A stretch of DNA of 64,000 nucleotides from Ectocarpus siliculosus. Its lineage: Eukaryota > Sar > Phaeophyceae > Ectocarpales > Ectocarpaceae. Under the pieces are notes generated by a model, which made no database searches, had not been told where the DNA came from, and saw nothing but the letters and a program-made list of their open reading frames with translations. The DNA lies in assembly GCA_000310025.1 (NCBI GenBank), contig FN649736.1, positions 4,236,682 through 4,300,681 of the forward strand, written 5' to 3'. The position numbers and the translations under genes were made by a program. Each line of letters starts with the position of its first letter. The stretch's first letter is position 1. Below, in pieces: positions 37,777-48,323 of this stretch.

Positions 37777-38347
37777 TACACGCCTTTCCCCCCCTCCCCT
37801 TACCCCTCCCTCCGTCCTTCTTCCTTCCGTCTCCTTTGGTCCGTCGTAGAACGCAAGGTAACCTCTAGCCAAGCTGAAGTCCGCACCACCGTTGTCGTAT
37901 GCCCGTAGCTCTGACGCCTACATAGCAAGAAATACGAAAGGGCGATCCCCATCCACACGACCTGCTCTCTACTCAACCACCTCGTCCTCCAAAGTCCCTT
38001 CCTTCTCGAAACATGTTGAACGTGATCGGGTTCAGCTCTTGGTCTTGACTTGCGACCTTTGCGTAGCATGCGCTCTATCAATCGGTTTTTCTGCTGCCGG
38101 CACTCTCGAATGAGACGTAGGCAGTTTCCACCCAGCGTTAGCTTACCGTACCGTCTGACCGTTCAACTCCGGTTTTGGTACGCTAGACATCCGGACGCCA
38201 TGAACACAGTCAACTCTCTCACAGCGCTGTCGATACCGTGCTCTTCTAGCAGCCACGATCCACACCCAGCCTTGGCTCTCTCCTCCGTCCATGTTCAAAA
38301 CATCCTACAGTATCGTCTCTTCGTACTCTCGTTCACGGACCCGTGAT

Positions 38348-38413
38348 CTAGAAGGTCATCGAATCGTTCGCCTTCAGCGTTAGTTCCTCCTTCTCCATGT
38401 TCTTCACTTGTTC
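38348..38413 (-). CDS. Possible terminal exon of an unidentified gene
   Basis: After a ctacag acceptor the frame reads EQVKNMEKEELTLKANDSM and ends at a stop. It is charged and coiled-coil-like. No upstream exon joins it in phase: the nearest donor, at about 38474, gives a frame with an early stop. It could be spurious. Confidence 0.2.
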   Translation of the reverse strand, partial: EQVKNMEKEELTLKANDSMTF

Positions 38414-38470
38414 CTGTAGCATAACGCAAGCAGTAACGGCGTTGTCAGCATCACGTGCGTTCAGTGGGGT

Positions 38471-40113
38471 CTACCTGGTCATGATCTTCCAGGCATGCTC
38501 ATCCATCGATTTCTGAGGTAGGTCGTTCTGGAGGATCAGTCTGATCAGTTCTCTTCCGTGGTTTCCGATACCTTGGAAGCTCGAGGATTGGTTGCTGGTA
38601 AACCCTTTCACGTCCTCCGCCACCTTGTCCGTCTCCCATCCTATATATACCTTCGGCTGGCACGCTGTTACGACCTGGGATGTGTTTGGCGACATGGCAT
38701 CATCCGTTGTGCGTTTCGATCTGACCTAGCAACCCTATTTAGCAGGCCGGCTCGTCTATCGCGTGACCCTCCGCATCTGTTCACCCACGACACCGCGGAG
38801 ACATTGTCGCCTCTCATCACTACCGACTGTCCTTCTTCGCTCGGTTTGTCTCCGACTATTATCTGCAAAGCACTCGTTAGGTGGGCACTGCCACTGTTGC
38901 ATCATCTGTTGAAAATGGTTTTGGGCGGGGGTGCCGCTGCTGCTGTAATGTTGGTACGTGCGCGGGACGTCTGGTGGCTGTTGGCCGAGCGGGTTGCTTT
39001 CCGTTTCCGTTGTTGTGCTGCTGTTGTTGGATCCCGCCGAGTCCTGGTTGTAGCTTCCTTACCAGGGCGTGGACGCTACCCTCGGCTTTCAGAGCTATTA
39101 CACGAGAGAAAGGTGGCGACAGGATGGGGGGGGCGTAGCCAACCGCCGGTAGTGCGATAGCGTGGTCTTGCCGGACGTCGCCGGCGACATCCCGCACGTT
39201 TCTGAAGTATTCATTCATGTCCTCGTTGTCGTCGTAGATCAGCCGCGTACGCTGCTTCTTCTTATATATGGGGAGTTCGGCGTTGTACAAGGTTACATAC
39301 GATTTGACAGACTTCAGAACCCGCTCGGTTTCCGCCCGAAAAAGCAGTCGCCTTCCTGTCGACGGCTCTCCGGCATTCCTCGTGCCTTGCTCGCTGATCT
39401 CGATAATGAGTTGGATGAACGTCTCCAGGTGCACGCTGAATTCACGGCGTTTCAATCCTTGGGGCACTCTTGGCGTAAACCTAGATACGCCGAAGTTGAC
39501 ACGAGGGAATCCACCATGACCGGACATGGGTACGCAACTTTGCGTAGCGCGTGTGCCATGGCGGGCTTCGCAGTGGTGCCGCAAACAAGCAGCCTCGCAG
39601 CAGAAACTACATCACGTTGTGGCGTCCTCGCTCCACGCTTTCCTGTTTCCCTTCATCACGGCTGACTTTACGTGGAATTGTTGGACGATGTTCGCTATGT
39701 TGTTCCCCGCGGCGACGTTACCCGCGTTGACGTTGGCTGCCATGGGCTGGTGGTTGGCGGGTGGCTGTTGTGCTTGTTGGTTTGGTGTTGCGCTGGTGGG
39801 CTGTTGCTGGTGTTGATGCTGTTGTTGCGGGGCCTACGGGTTCGGGTGCTATATAATATTGGCCACTACGGCTGACAGCATCTGCACATGATGTGTGAGT
39901 TACCCACTGTGCTGTGTTCGGCACGTTGATTGGTGGTAGTTGTTTTCCTTGCTGATATTGCTGGCCAGCGGCTCCAGCTCCTGCCGCACCCGCGCCTGCG
40001 GCGGGGTCGTGCTGCGCTTGTTGACCCGCAGTCCCTGCCCTCCGGGTGCTCCGGCAGCTCCTCCTGCTCCTCTCGATCCTCCTGCTCCTGCTCCTCCTCC
40101 TTCTCCTTTCTGC

Positions 40114-40168
<55 letters not shown>

Positions 40169-40376
40169 GTGGTTGCGGTTGTAGGTGCTGCTGTCCTCCA
40201 GCCGGCTGTGCTGATGGCGGACCCGATGGCGGTAGGGTGGGCCTTGTTATTGGCCCTGATCGCTTACTGAAGACTCTCCGGCCTATTTCGCTGTCTCTTC
40301 TTTGCCTCTTGACTACAGACTCTCTCCAGACTCTCTCCAAAACTTTTTGACTATCGAGGTGTATGCAGTACAGCAT
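38471..40376 (-). mobile_element. Decayed retroelement remnant (gag-like and RNase H fragments)
   Basis: Several open frames run in the same direction. The first (about 39900-40376) is Gln-rich with an uninterrupted polyQ tract. A second Gln/Asn-rich frame follows (about 39613-39836). The third (38877-39584) has a helical, gag-like segment with HLETFIQLIIEISEQG and IYDDNEDMNEYFRNV, and ends in another QQQQHNNGNG stretch. A short frame (38668-38868) then contains RGDNVSAVSWVNRCGG, which resembles the RNase H or connection region of retroelement polymerases (DN-SAV-W). Most of pol is missing and the frames are broken, so the copy is inactive. No LTRs were identified. The last part (38471-38695) is open but unrecognised. 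Confidence 0.6.
40110..40167 (+). repeat. CTG/CAG trinucleotide repeat
   Basis: About 15 CTG units, preceded by imperfect ones. On the minus strand they encode the polyQ tract of the gag-like frame. Confidence 0.95.
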
Positions 40377-40904
40377 GCACAGGCACAGGCGCGGCGGACG
40401 CGCACGAGCTCACATGGCTATCTATGTAGCGCAATGTACCTTATTGGGTATCCATACTCTTCACAACGGGATCTGTCCCCAATTACCAGGTTTCCCAGGT
40501 CCTTGTCGAAGTTAGATGGCAATCACACCAGCAACAGCTGATACGGGAGTCGGTGATCCGAATACGTGTGGGAGAACTTTGGTGTTTTGCATAGTAGGAG
40601 ATGCGAGACGCGGGTCCCCGCTGATGAGCAAGGCGAGGACGATCACTGGCGAGAGAGCCAGCGGGCCGGGAACCAGAACGCCACAGCAAAACTCTTCGAA
40701 AACGGGGGTCTGTCACTATCAGCCCCGGGTAGGTGGTCCAATCAGCAGCCGTAGACCTATGCCACGAAATCAATCTCTCCGCGCGTGGCCACCCTCTCTT
40801 CCTCTCTTCCCCGCATCGAACACTCGAGCTTCGCCACGAGCCAACACTCCGCCTCGGAAACCCAACAGGCCCACCACGACAGGAGTAAGACAGAGGAGAC
40901 CGCG

Positions 40905-43900
40905 ATGAAGTTTTCTGCTTTGACTAGAGCGGCGGCCTTCGCCGCGCCCGTGCTTCTCCTTTCTCTCCGAGAGGTGGCGCAGGCGGCAGATGCCGTTTTC
41001 GAGGATGGAGTGATGGTGCTCACGGGGGACACAATCGAGCAGGCCATCAAGGACCACTCGCACCTCGTCGTTGAGTTCTACGCACCCTGTGAGTCCCCTC
41101 CCCCACCGGCTTGCCGCCGCCGGAGTTTTTTGCACACAAGCAAGCAAAAGCGTTGTGTATCTTTCTTACCCCCTTGGAATCACCGGACACGCGGAGATTG
41201 CTCCTCCTCTCTCGTGTGTGGTGTCTGTAATACCTGTTCCATCCTTTGAACTTCCATATCCATCTCCACGTTACTCTCCCACAGGGCGGTGCCGTCAGCG
41301 TGCACGATAGCGTGTGCTCAGATAAATCGGTTGCGGTTGCGAGATCGCGCTGGAATTCCCGAGGAACCAACCCACAAACCCACACGGCGGGAGGTTTTTC
41401 TCTCGCATGACAAGCTCTCTTTCTCCCGAGGTCTCTTTTTCTTTTCGCCGTCAAAAAAGAAGGAATGCGCACACACTATTTTGACCAGCAGGGTTAAGGA
41501 AAATAATTACACACACAGAAAGACCCATTCGAGATATACCCACAGCAGTCTAACGGGATGTGGTGAAGTCTCTTCAGAGAGTGGAGGAAAACCGGCTGGG
41601 TACTGGACTTATTTCGAGTCTTTTTACAGTCATTACACTGATGATTTATATCAGTGATGCCAGCTGGTGCGAAGTACAAAAACATCTGTATAGTAAGATA
41701 CATCCCCTCTAGTTCTCTACTGGGTCAACGACAAACTATCGGGGAGAATCCCTCCGTTGTGTCGTGTATTGTAAAATGTAACCTTCACAGGGGACACGGC
41801 TACAGCAGTGTACATCTACTTGTAGATAACCTGTGGCGGGTTATCAGCGCGGGTGTCCGGTAGATTGCGGGTGAAGTGTCCCGGCAGGTGGAGTAATCAA
41901 TGTCCCTGATGCTTCATAAGTTGGGATGTCTCGATTTAGTGCGCGTTTATGTAATCGGTTGGAATATTGAATATTCCGCACTACATTACTGGGACCACTA
42001 CGTAACGGTACATAACTCAACACGCGGAAGAATCTACCGCTGCGGTACATGTACAGTCGATTCTGACATCTTGGCACCCGCGTTTATTTCTGCACCACTC
42101 AGTACGAGATGCAGCGGAAATCGAACCCCAAACTGGGAACAAGTCGAACAAAAGAGCGAGGAACCCCCCCCCCCCCCCCCCAAGTGTACCAATCACATCC
42201 GTGGTCTTCTTTCTCAGATGGCAACAGCAGCAGTGACGTTTTCCTGTTGCTGGCGGAACACAGGCCAGCATTCGCCGGTCCGCCCGTGCCGTTCTTTGTT
42301 CTAGCACGGTTATCTCTGCGCACTGCAGGCCACACTCATGTAAACCTACTTCTGAAGGCGTTTATTACAACCTTCGACTACGCTGCTATCCGGGGTGACC
42401 CATTCAATGTACAGCACGCTGCCTGTTTTGTCTCAGCCTGTTAGCCGCACTCGCTGCATTGTAGCGCATACTTCTTGTGTTCGCATCCAGCCACAACACT
42501 GGCCCGCGCAAGCGAGATGTACAGCCATTCGCTCGCTGAGATTCATCCTCGTCAACCGCGAGTACATGCACATGCGGTCATCCGCGCGTGCAAGGTTCTG
42601 CGAGATGATCTCCTGAGTTTTTTTTTCTTCTTTCGAAAACACCACGAATAGTCATCTCTGTCGATCTTGCTTTCCCGCCCTGCTGGTGTTGGCCGTACCT
42701 TGAACAAAACCCGAAGCAATGCGAGCGCGAGAGAGACATAGAGTCGCTCGGTGAATATTTGGCCGCCGACCGTGCGTGCAACGAAGCCCTCAGTCAACCG
42801 CGCACGCAAAACATAGGTGTAGCGAAGGAAGCAATATCAAACGAACACAATTCTCCCGTTTGACCCCATGTATTGTGTGCAACAACAACGTGCCATCGTC
42901 AGACATATACTTGTAGTCTCGTCTATCTCTCTCACCCCTTTTTCTCGTTCTTGTTCGCAGTCAAACCATGCGTGCAATAAGTCCGCAGTCATTTTGTTTT
43001 CTCCCTTGCTCCCCATTATTGTTTTGGCTTTATCCACGCGGATAGCCAACATATGTCACTCGGCTATTGTCGTGGCGGTACCATAGCTCTCCTCCGCCTT
43101 GGTATTATAGTCGATGTTATCTTTGTTCCGTTCTCATTGGAGTGGAACACTTTCGGTTTTTTCGTGCCGGCGTCTTGCTACTGTAGTTCTCTATGCAGGA
43201 CGTACTGAATATTGTCTCTCACACACATACCCCTGTCCGTGTAACATCCGCACAAGTAACGACCATCATGAGTGCCAACGTTCTTTCGAGCACCGCTCGC
43301 TCTATTCTCGACCGACTCGCCGAACAAGATATTCGCATGGTAGAATACAATTTTCAACATAATATACGGCGACGTACCGATATCAATGTGACTCGTGCGT
43401 GTATGTGCGTAAGAAACGCTAAGAGATAAGAGACAGAGGCGCGGGGTCTGCCAGGAGATCGCGTATCGTCTCGTCACCAGGCCCGTTCCCTGAGATCCCC
43501 TCGCCCTTGCGTTTCCCCCTCTCTCTCCCGTCGTGCGTGTGTGTTGCGATGGACCAGGGTGCGGCCACTGCAAGAAGCTGGCGCCGGCCCTGTCCGAAGC
43601 GGCGACGAAGATGAAGGAGGTCGACGAGAAGGTCGTCTTCGCCAAGGTACGGTATCTATCATACAAAAGTCGCGCTTATCTTACCCGCACCTGGTACAGT
43701 AGTTGTTGAGGTTTCATCTTTATTTTTTTCTTGCCTGGTGCAGAAGGCGTTTCAGAATGGGGGTACGGTATACGTCTTTCAATCAAGGACATTCCGTGGT
43801 GGTCACGGATATTCCGTGGCACTCCAGAGGTGTAATTTTTTTTGTTTTTTGCCGGGTGCAAAGGGCGTTGTGGGATGGGAGGGTAAGATATTGGTAATGC

Positions 43901-46900
43901 TCAAAATGAAGGGCATTTTTGTGGTACTGAAGGACGTTCCGTGGCACTCCAGACAAGCTGGGGCGGAGCACGTCTCTCGGGGGTGGGGGGGTCCACGGAC
44001 CGGGCTCATTCCGGGGGGAGGAGGGGGGCGGGTCCTTATGGGTCGCTTGCCTAGGTCTTCGGGCCATTGAGCACGCGTCACCCCATGCGATACGGAGCTG
44101 CACCGTTGCAATTCCTGACGGAGACAGACGCAAGCACTAGTCGTGCGGTCTCTAACGTCCCTGCCTGGCCGTGTTTCGCGAACCGGAAGATCTTGCTTCG
44201 TGTGGTCCCTCCGTCTGTGCGATCTGTAGTGGGAGGGAGGCGGGGAGGGGAGCGAAGTTGCGGCTCGCCGTCCGTTGGTTGACCGCGCTGGCCACGCACC
44301 CTATTGATAGTCAAGAATCACTGCCTGGTGCCGCAGTCGGCGATCTTGAGGGATGTGGTATGTGGTGTAGGCTTCCCCTGCACGCCCGTGATCAAGAAAC
44401 ACTTGACGACCGTCTTGACACTCGTGTTAGGCGACCTCCTCTTGGAGGGATACAGTAGCCCGTCACATCTGTCTTGCCAAGAGCCAATCGTCAAGCAGGA
44501 AACATATCACGTGGTCTTTGCGCTGCTGCCGTTTCCCCTCGTAGTGACAGATGCATACGTAGGATAGAGCAGCGCCAGATGCACTCCTTTCGCCGCTTGC
44601 GCCAGCTCCTCCAACCCCAGTATTAAACCGTACATCAGACTTGCTAAACTTAAGCCTAAATATATATTTACTTGCTGAAAGTACATCGCAGTGATACTAT
44701 TTTTAAGGTACGGCAGTAGTGCCACGATGGTTCTCCAACCCAACCCCCCCTCCCTCTTTCGTGTGAATCTTTTCTCGTGTCATACCGTCCTTTTTTTGTT
44801 GTCCCAGATGGACTGCACCGCGGACGGGAACAAGGAGTTCAAGGAGAAGATGGGCATCAAGGGCTTCCCGAGCTTCCGGGTGCGTTTCTCAATAGCGATT
44901 TTTTTCACACGTTGAGCATAGCGTTTTTTTGTGTGCACCGCCATTAGGTCATTGTCGCTCGCAGTGCTATTATAGTTTCTCTTGAGAGAGTCACAGAACA
45001 GGTATGCTGGTAGTTGGTGACCCCTCCTGCCGCACTCGCACCCTGCATACCGTTGCGTGTATATGTTTTTAACGTCCACTTGTGTGACTCACCCCATGCT
45101 AGTCTGAGAAAGGCACCGAACTGCAGTATACTAGTAGTTGGTGACCCTCTGGCCGCACTCACACCCTGCATTGCCTTGTGTTTGTTTCTTGTGGGCATGA
45201 TGGTGTTGATGCCTGCCTACAGATGTTCGAGGGCACTCTGGAGAGCGCGAAGGAACACAAGCCGCCGAGGGTGATGCCCCAACTGATGGACTACTTCAAA
45301 GCCATCAAGGTAAAGAAGGAGAATCGAAGGGTAGATGCGGTGGTGGTTGTGGTGCTACCATGTTGTTGGTTTTGCGTTGTCGAACGGATCCTCGAGACCT
45401 TTAGATGACTCCGTGTCCCCATCCACAAAGATGGGCACCGCCGGCGGTTGCTGCTGAGCGTACTAAAGGAATGCAGCGTTGTCGGTCAGTCCACTGCCGC
45501 TTTCTCCTCGTCGAAGAGGCACGGCAAAGAAAGCGGCGGGAGGCCGTGAACTCCAAACGTTGCCGTGGCCCCCTGTAACACGAACGGTGTTTGCCGAACT
45601 TATTTATCCAGGATGGAGTGGAGCCCCCCCCCCCGCCGCCGGCGCCCAAGCGCCCCCCGGCGCCCCCCCTGGTGGAGCCGGAGGACAGCGAGGTGACCGT
45701 GCTCACCAAGGCTAACTTCCAGGAGTTTGTCGCGGGCGAGTTCGCCGTTGTGGAGTTCTACGCTCCGTGGTGCGGGCACTGCAAGAAGCTCTTCCCGGAG
45801 TACACCAAGGCCTCCAAGGAGCTCAAGGAGATCGACCCTACCATCAAGTGAGTCAGGCAGTCAGCCCTTCTTGTTGCTGGAGTTAATTACTTGTGTTTTG
45901 TGTGCGTGAGTTAGGCAGTCAGTCCTTCTTGTTGTAGGAGTTAATTAATTGTGCTTTGTGTGCGTGCGTAGATTAGAAGGCCTCCAACGAGCTCAAGGAA
46001 ATCGGCCCTACCATCAAAAGAGAGTCAGTCCTTTCTTTCTTTTTTCGTGTATGCGTAACCCAAGCACACGTGACGTGCCCCGTTAGTATATAAGGTTAAG
46101 GGGAGGAAGAGCTACGCCCTTGCCGGCCTTGAGGAAGTGTGTGCGACAGAGTATTCTGTGTGTCCCCGGATGGCGGCAGCTCGCAAGGTGGCAGCTCGCA
46201 CGGTCGAGAGGCGAAAGAAAGACCGCATGTTTACGGTAGAGAGGAGAAATGCCAGCGACGGTCCGCATCATCTGACAACGACGAACAAAAAACACGAATG
46301 ATTTAAAACGTGTGATACATGTAGTCATCTTGAGCGGGTAGGTTGTCTTTGCCCCGTCAGGTACAAGGTGTGCTGGTGGTTTTAATCAATTCAGCTACGG
46401 TTAGCGATGGCACTCACGAAGCTCTAGCTTTGGCCTAGGCCAGGGTTATTAGCCCGTAGGGTTATGCTACAAATGGCCGCTGTATAGGTTCTAGTGTAGT
46501 TCTTAACCGATCTCACGATTGTTGCGCAATTCAGATTTCGAAGCTCAGTTTTTCGGTGCGTTCGCGAAATGAAGTAAGAACCGTTCTTTCTCACGCCGCC
46601 CTGGTGCTTTTTTTCCCTCTCTTCTTTTCGCTCAGGTTGGGCAAGCTTGACATGGACGACCCGAAGACGAAGGCGGTAGGTTCCAAGTTTGGGGTGAAGG
46701 GCTTCCCGACCCTCAAGATCTTCCGGAACGGCAAGCCGGAGGACTACACCGGGCCCAGAGATGCGCAAGGCATCGTCAAGTTCCTCACCAACCTCAAGAA
46801 GGTGTGTGTGTGTGTGTGTGTGTGTGTTTGTTATTAGCATCGACCGCGCTAACCGACTGACCAATGAAAAGACGTCAGTCTCAGTGCGCCTGAAAACCAG

Positions 46901-48323
46901 CAACACTTCTTAAATGCCATTAACTGGGTGTGTTTGTCATTTGTTGAGCGTCGTCAAGTAGCTCACGAACTGGAAAAAGGTGTGCGTGTTTTATAGGTTA
47001 GCATCGACCGGCATCGTGAACTAACTCGCGAACTTCAAGGACTGTGTGTGAGCAAGCTGTTACAGCATTGAATTTACAAACCTGCGGGCGAAAGCGAAAA
47101 AACTGATAGGCTCGTGAGTACCAAACTTCGACGTTAGCACCGTTGACGAGGGAAAGCGATGGCTGGACCCTTCTCGCGATCAAAAGTATAAAGAAGAAAA
47201 GAGCCCTGGTGACCCTGGATGGTTGTAGTTGTACGAAAAATACACTGCAATGTGTTGTACTCTACTGAAACACGTGTAGTACACGCGTCATCACGAAAAA
47301 TGGTGGGACTGCCGCCATGATAAATAGGACAAGAGCGACAGAGAGAGGCGGGAACACGTCCATGCTTACATACACACATGCGTGTCTATTTAACCGAAGG
47401 TTGAGGAAACACCGAGGTGGGTACAACTGTATTTCTCTGTGTCGTGGGACATATACCGAACAAAAGAGTTTGCTCACTTGTGTGGAATTTGTGCTGAGGT
47501 CAAACGCAGCAGTAGAATTTTATGCTCACCCGCATTCGCGTGTGTCGAGAGCACCGTGACCATGCACCTCTTGCTGGAGACAAGAAGGCCGCAGACTATT
47601 TGTAGAAGGAGGATGGCTGTGAGGAAACAAGCCTCCCCCCCCACCCCCCCATCCCCTCTCTCCCGGTGATGTGTTGTGTGTGGTGTTATTTTTTTACGTT
47701 TGTGTTTCTTTGCAGCTACCGTCGCCAGCAGAAGACTTGGATGATGATGATGATGATGATGAGTTTGATGATGATGACGACGACGACGACGACGATGCAA
47801 AGGTAGCGGTAGCTCACGCGATGAACGATGGTTGCAGCATGATGACGACGAACAGGCAGCTACAGACAGTATTTGGCTGCTTTTTGATACGTTACGTGGA
47901 CACCAACTAAATTTACGTGGCTACCAAGTAGGACGGACAGAACTCGACAAAAATGGCAAAAGAAGGAAGCGAGGACGAACGAAAGAGCGCCTAAAACAAA
48001 TACCACATATTATTCCACAAGATATGCTGGCAGACAACGACACCGAGATGCTGGAAGCAGATACATGTGTGCCCCCTCCCACACGCGCACTTTACGTGGC
48101 TGGCAAAGCACTCGACATTTCCCATCCCGGCGCGTTGTACGATAGAGATGCCGGGGGGAAGGCGACGGCCGGCAGAGTGCGTAAGGTCGTGCATGATTTT
48201 TGACCCCACCCTCCTATCCCGCCCGCCCAACCATGGCTCTGCCGTACGTACGCATGGTGTCAACGCAAACAGAGCATGGCAAGCAAAGAGGAGGAGGCCG
48301 TACCTGTCAAGGAAGAGCTCTAA
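40905..48323 (+). CDS. PDI: Protein disulfide isomerase with two thioredoxin domains and C-terminal KEEL
   Basis: This is an oxidoreductase of the ER lumen that forms and reshuffles disulfides in secreted proteins. Exons are 40905-41088, 43558-43646, 44808-44879, 45223-45309, 45612-45847, 46636-46801, 47716-47802 and 48273-48323. Phases fit throughout and give 323 residues. Residues 1-27 are a signal peptide (hydrophobic core [13 protein letters not shown], cleavage near AQA). The first thioredoxin domain has [11 protein letters not shown]; its Trp codon is split by intron 1. A Pro-rich linker follows, then a second domain with [19 protein letters not shown] and [13 protein letters not shown]. 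Exon 7 encodes an acidic tail, almost pure Asp. Exon 8 ends in [15 protein letters not shown] is a known variant of the KDEL retention signal. The ATG at 40905 is chosen because it starts the signal peptide; an in-frame ATG at 40785 would bury it. The two catalytic domains lie side by side, as in small algal PDIs, without the a-b-b'-a' layout. Confidence 0.93.
41497..41590 (+). repeat. Dispersed repeat family B, copy 2
   Basis: It contains ggaaaataattacacacaca, then gaaagaccc, attcgagatatacccacag, cgggatgtggtg and gtctcttcagagagtggagg. It lies in PDI intron 1 and is closely related to the inverted copy at 54130-54235. Confidence 0.85.
43741..43951 (+). repeat. Local repeats in PDI intron 2
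   Basis: The string attccgtggcactccag or close variants occurs three times (about 43790, 43810 and 43936). A second motif, gtgcagaaggcgtt or gtgcaaagggcgtt followed by a G-rich tail, occurs twice. The area looks like two diverged copies of one segment of about 130 bp. Confidence 0.65.
45002..45182 (+). repeat. Local repeat in PDI intron 3
   Basis: The segment gtagttggtgacccctcctg, then ccgcactcgcaccctgcat, at about 45011 recurs as gtagttggtgaccctctggc, then cgcactcacaccctgcat, at about 45134. Both copies are followed by ccgttgcgtgt or ccttgtgt. Confidence 0.85.
45848..46020 (+). repeat. Tandem intron copies and a decayed copy of the exon 5 end
   Basis: The start of PDI intron 5 (gtgagtcaggcagtcagccc, 45848-45905) is repeated with period 58 at 45906-45963 (gtgagttaggcagtcagtcc). 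It is followed at about 45976-46020 by aaggcctccaacgagctcaa, then ggaaatcggccctaccatc. That string is a near copy of the last 41 bases of exon 5 (45807-45847), and gagagtcagtcc follows it. Confidence 0.9.
46802..46827 (+). repeat. GT microsatellite at a splice donor
   Basis: A (GT)n run begins exactly at the donor of PDI exon 6, so several alternative GT donors are available within it; shifting along the repeat would insert Val/Cys codons. Confidence 0.9.
46948..47053 (+). repeat. Two decayed copies of the PDI exon 6 end and donor
   Basis: The end of exon 6 (gcatcgtcaagttcctcacc, then aacctcaagaaggtgtgtgt and later agcatcgaccg) reappears at 46948-47010 as gcgtcgtcaagtagctcacg, then aactggaaaaaggtgtgcgt and ttagcatcgaccg. 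It appears again at 47010-47053 as ggcatcgtgaactaactcgc, then gaacttcaaggactgtgtgt. Each copy has an in-frame stop or other damage. Confidence 0.8.

Larger units (their letters stand above)
34593..38347. other. Stretch with only tentative exons
   Basis: It probably contains the missing 5' exons of the discoidin/beta-helix gene, but none can be joined with confidence. Candidates on the minus strand are about 34792-34830 (ending SADTILE before a gtgagc donor), about 37862-37912 (ASELRAYDNGGADFSLAR) and about 37990-38045 (LNPITFNMFREGRDFGG). On the plus strand about 36808-36965 reads like a lectin-type strand pattern (see findings). The rest holds simple repeats and nothing else that I recognise. 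Confidence 0.3.
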
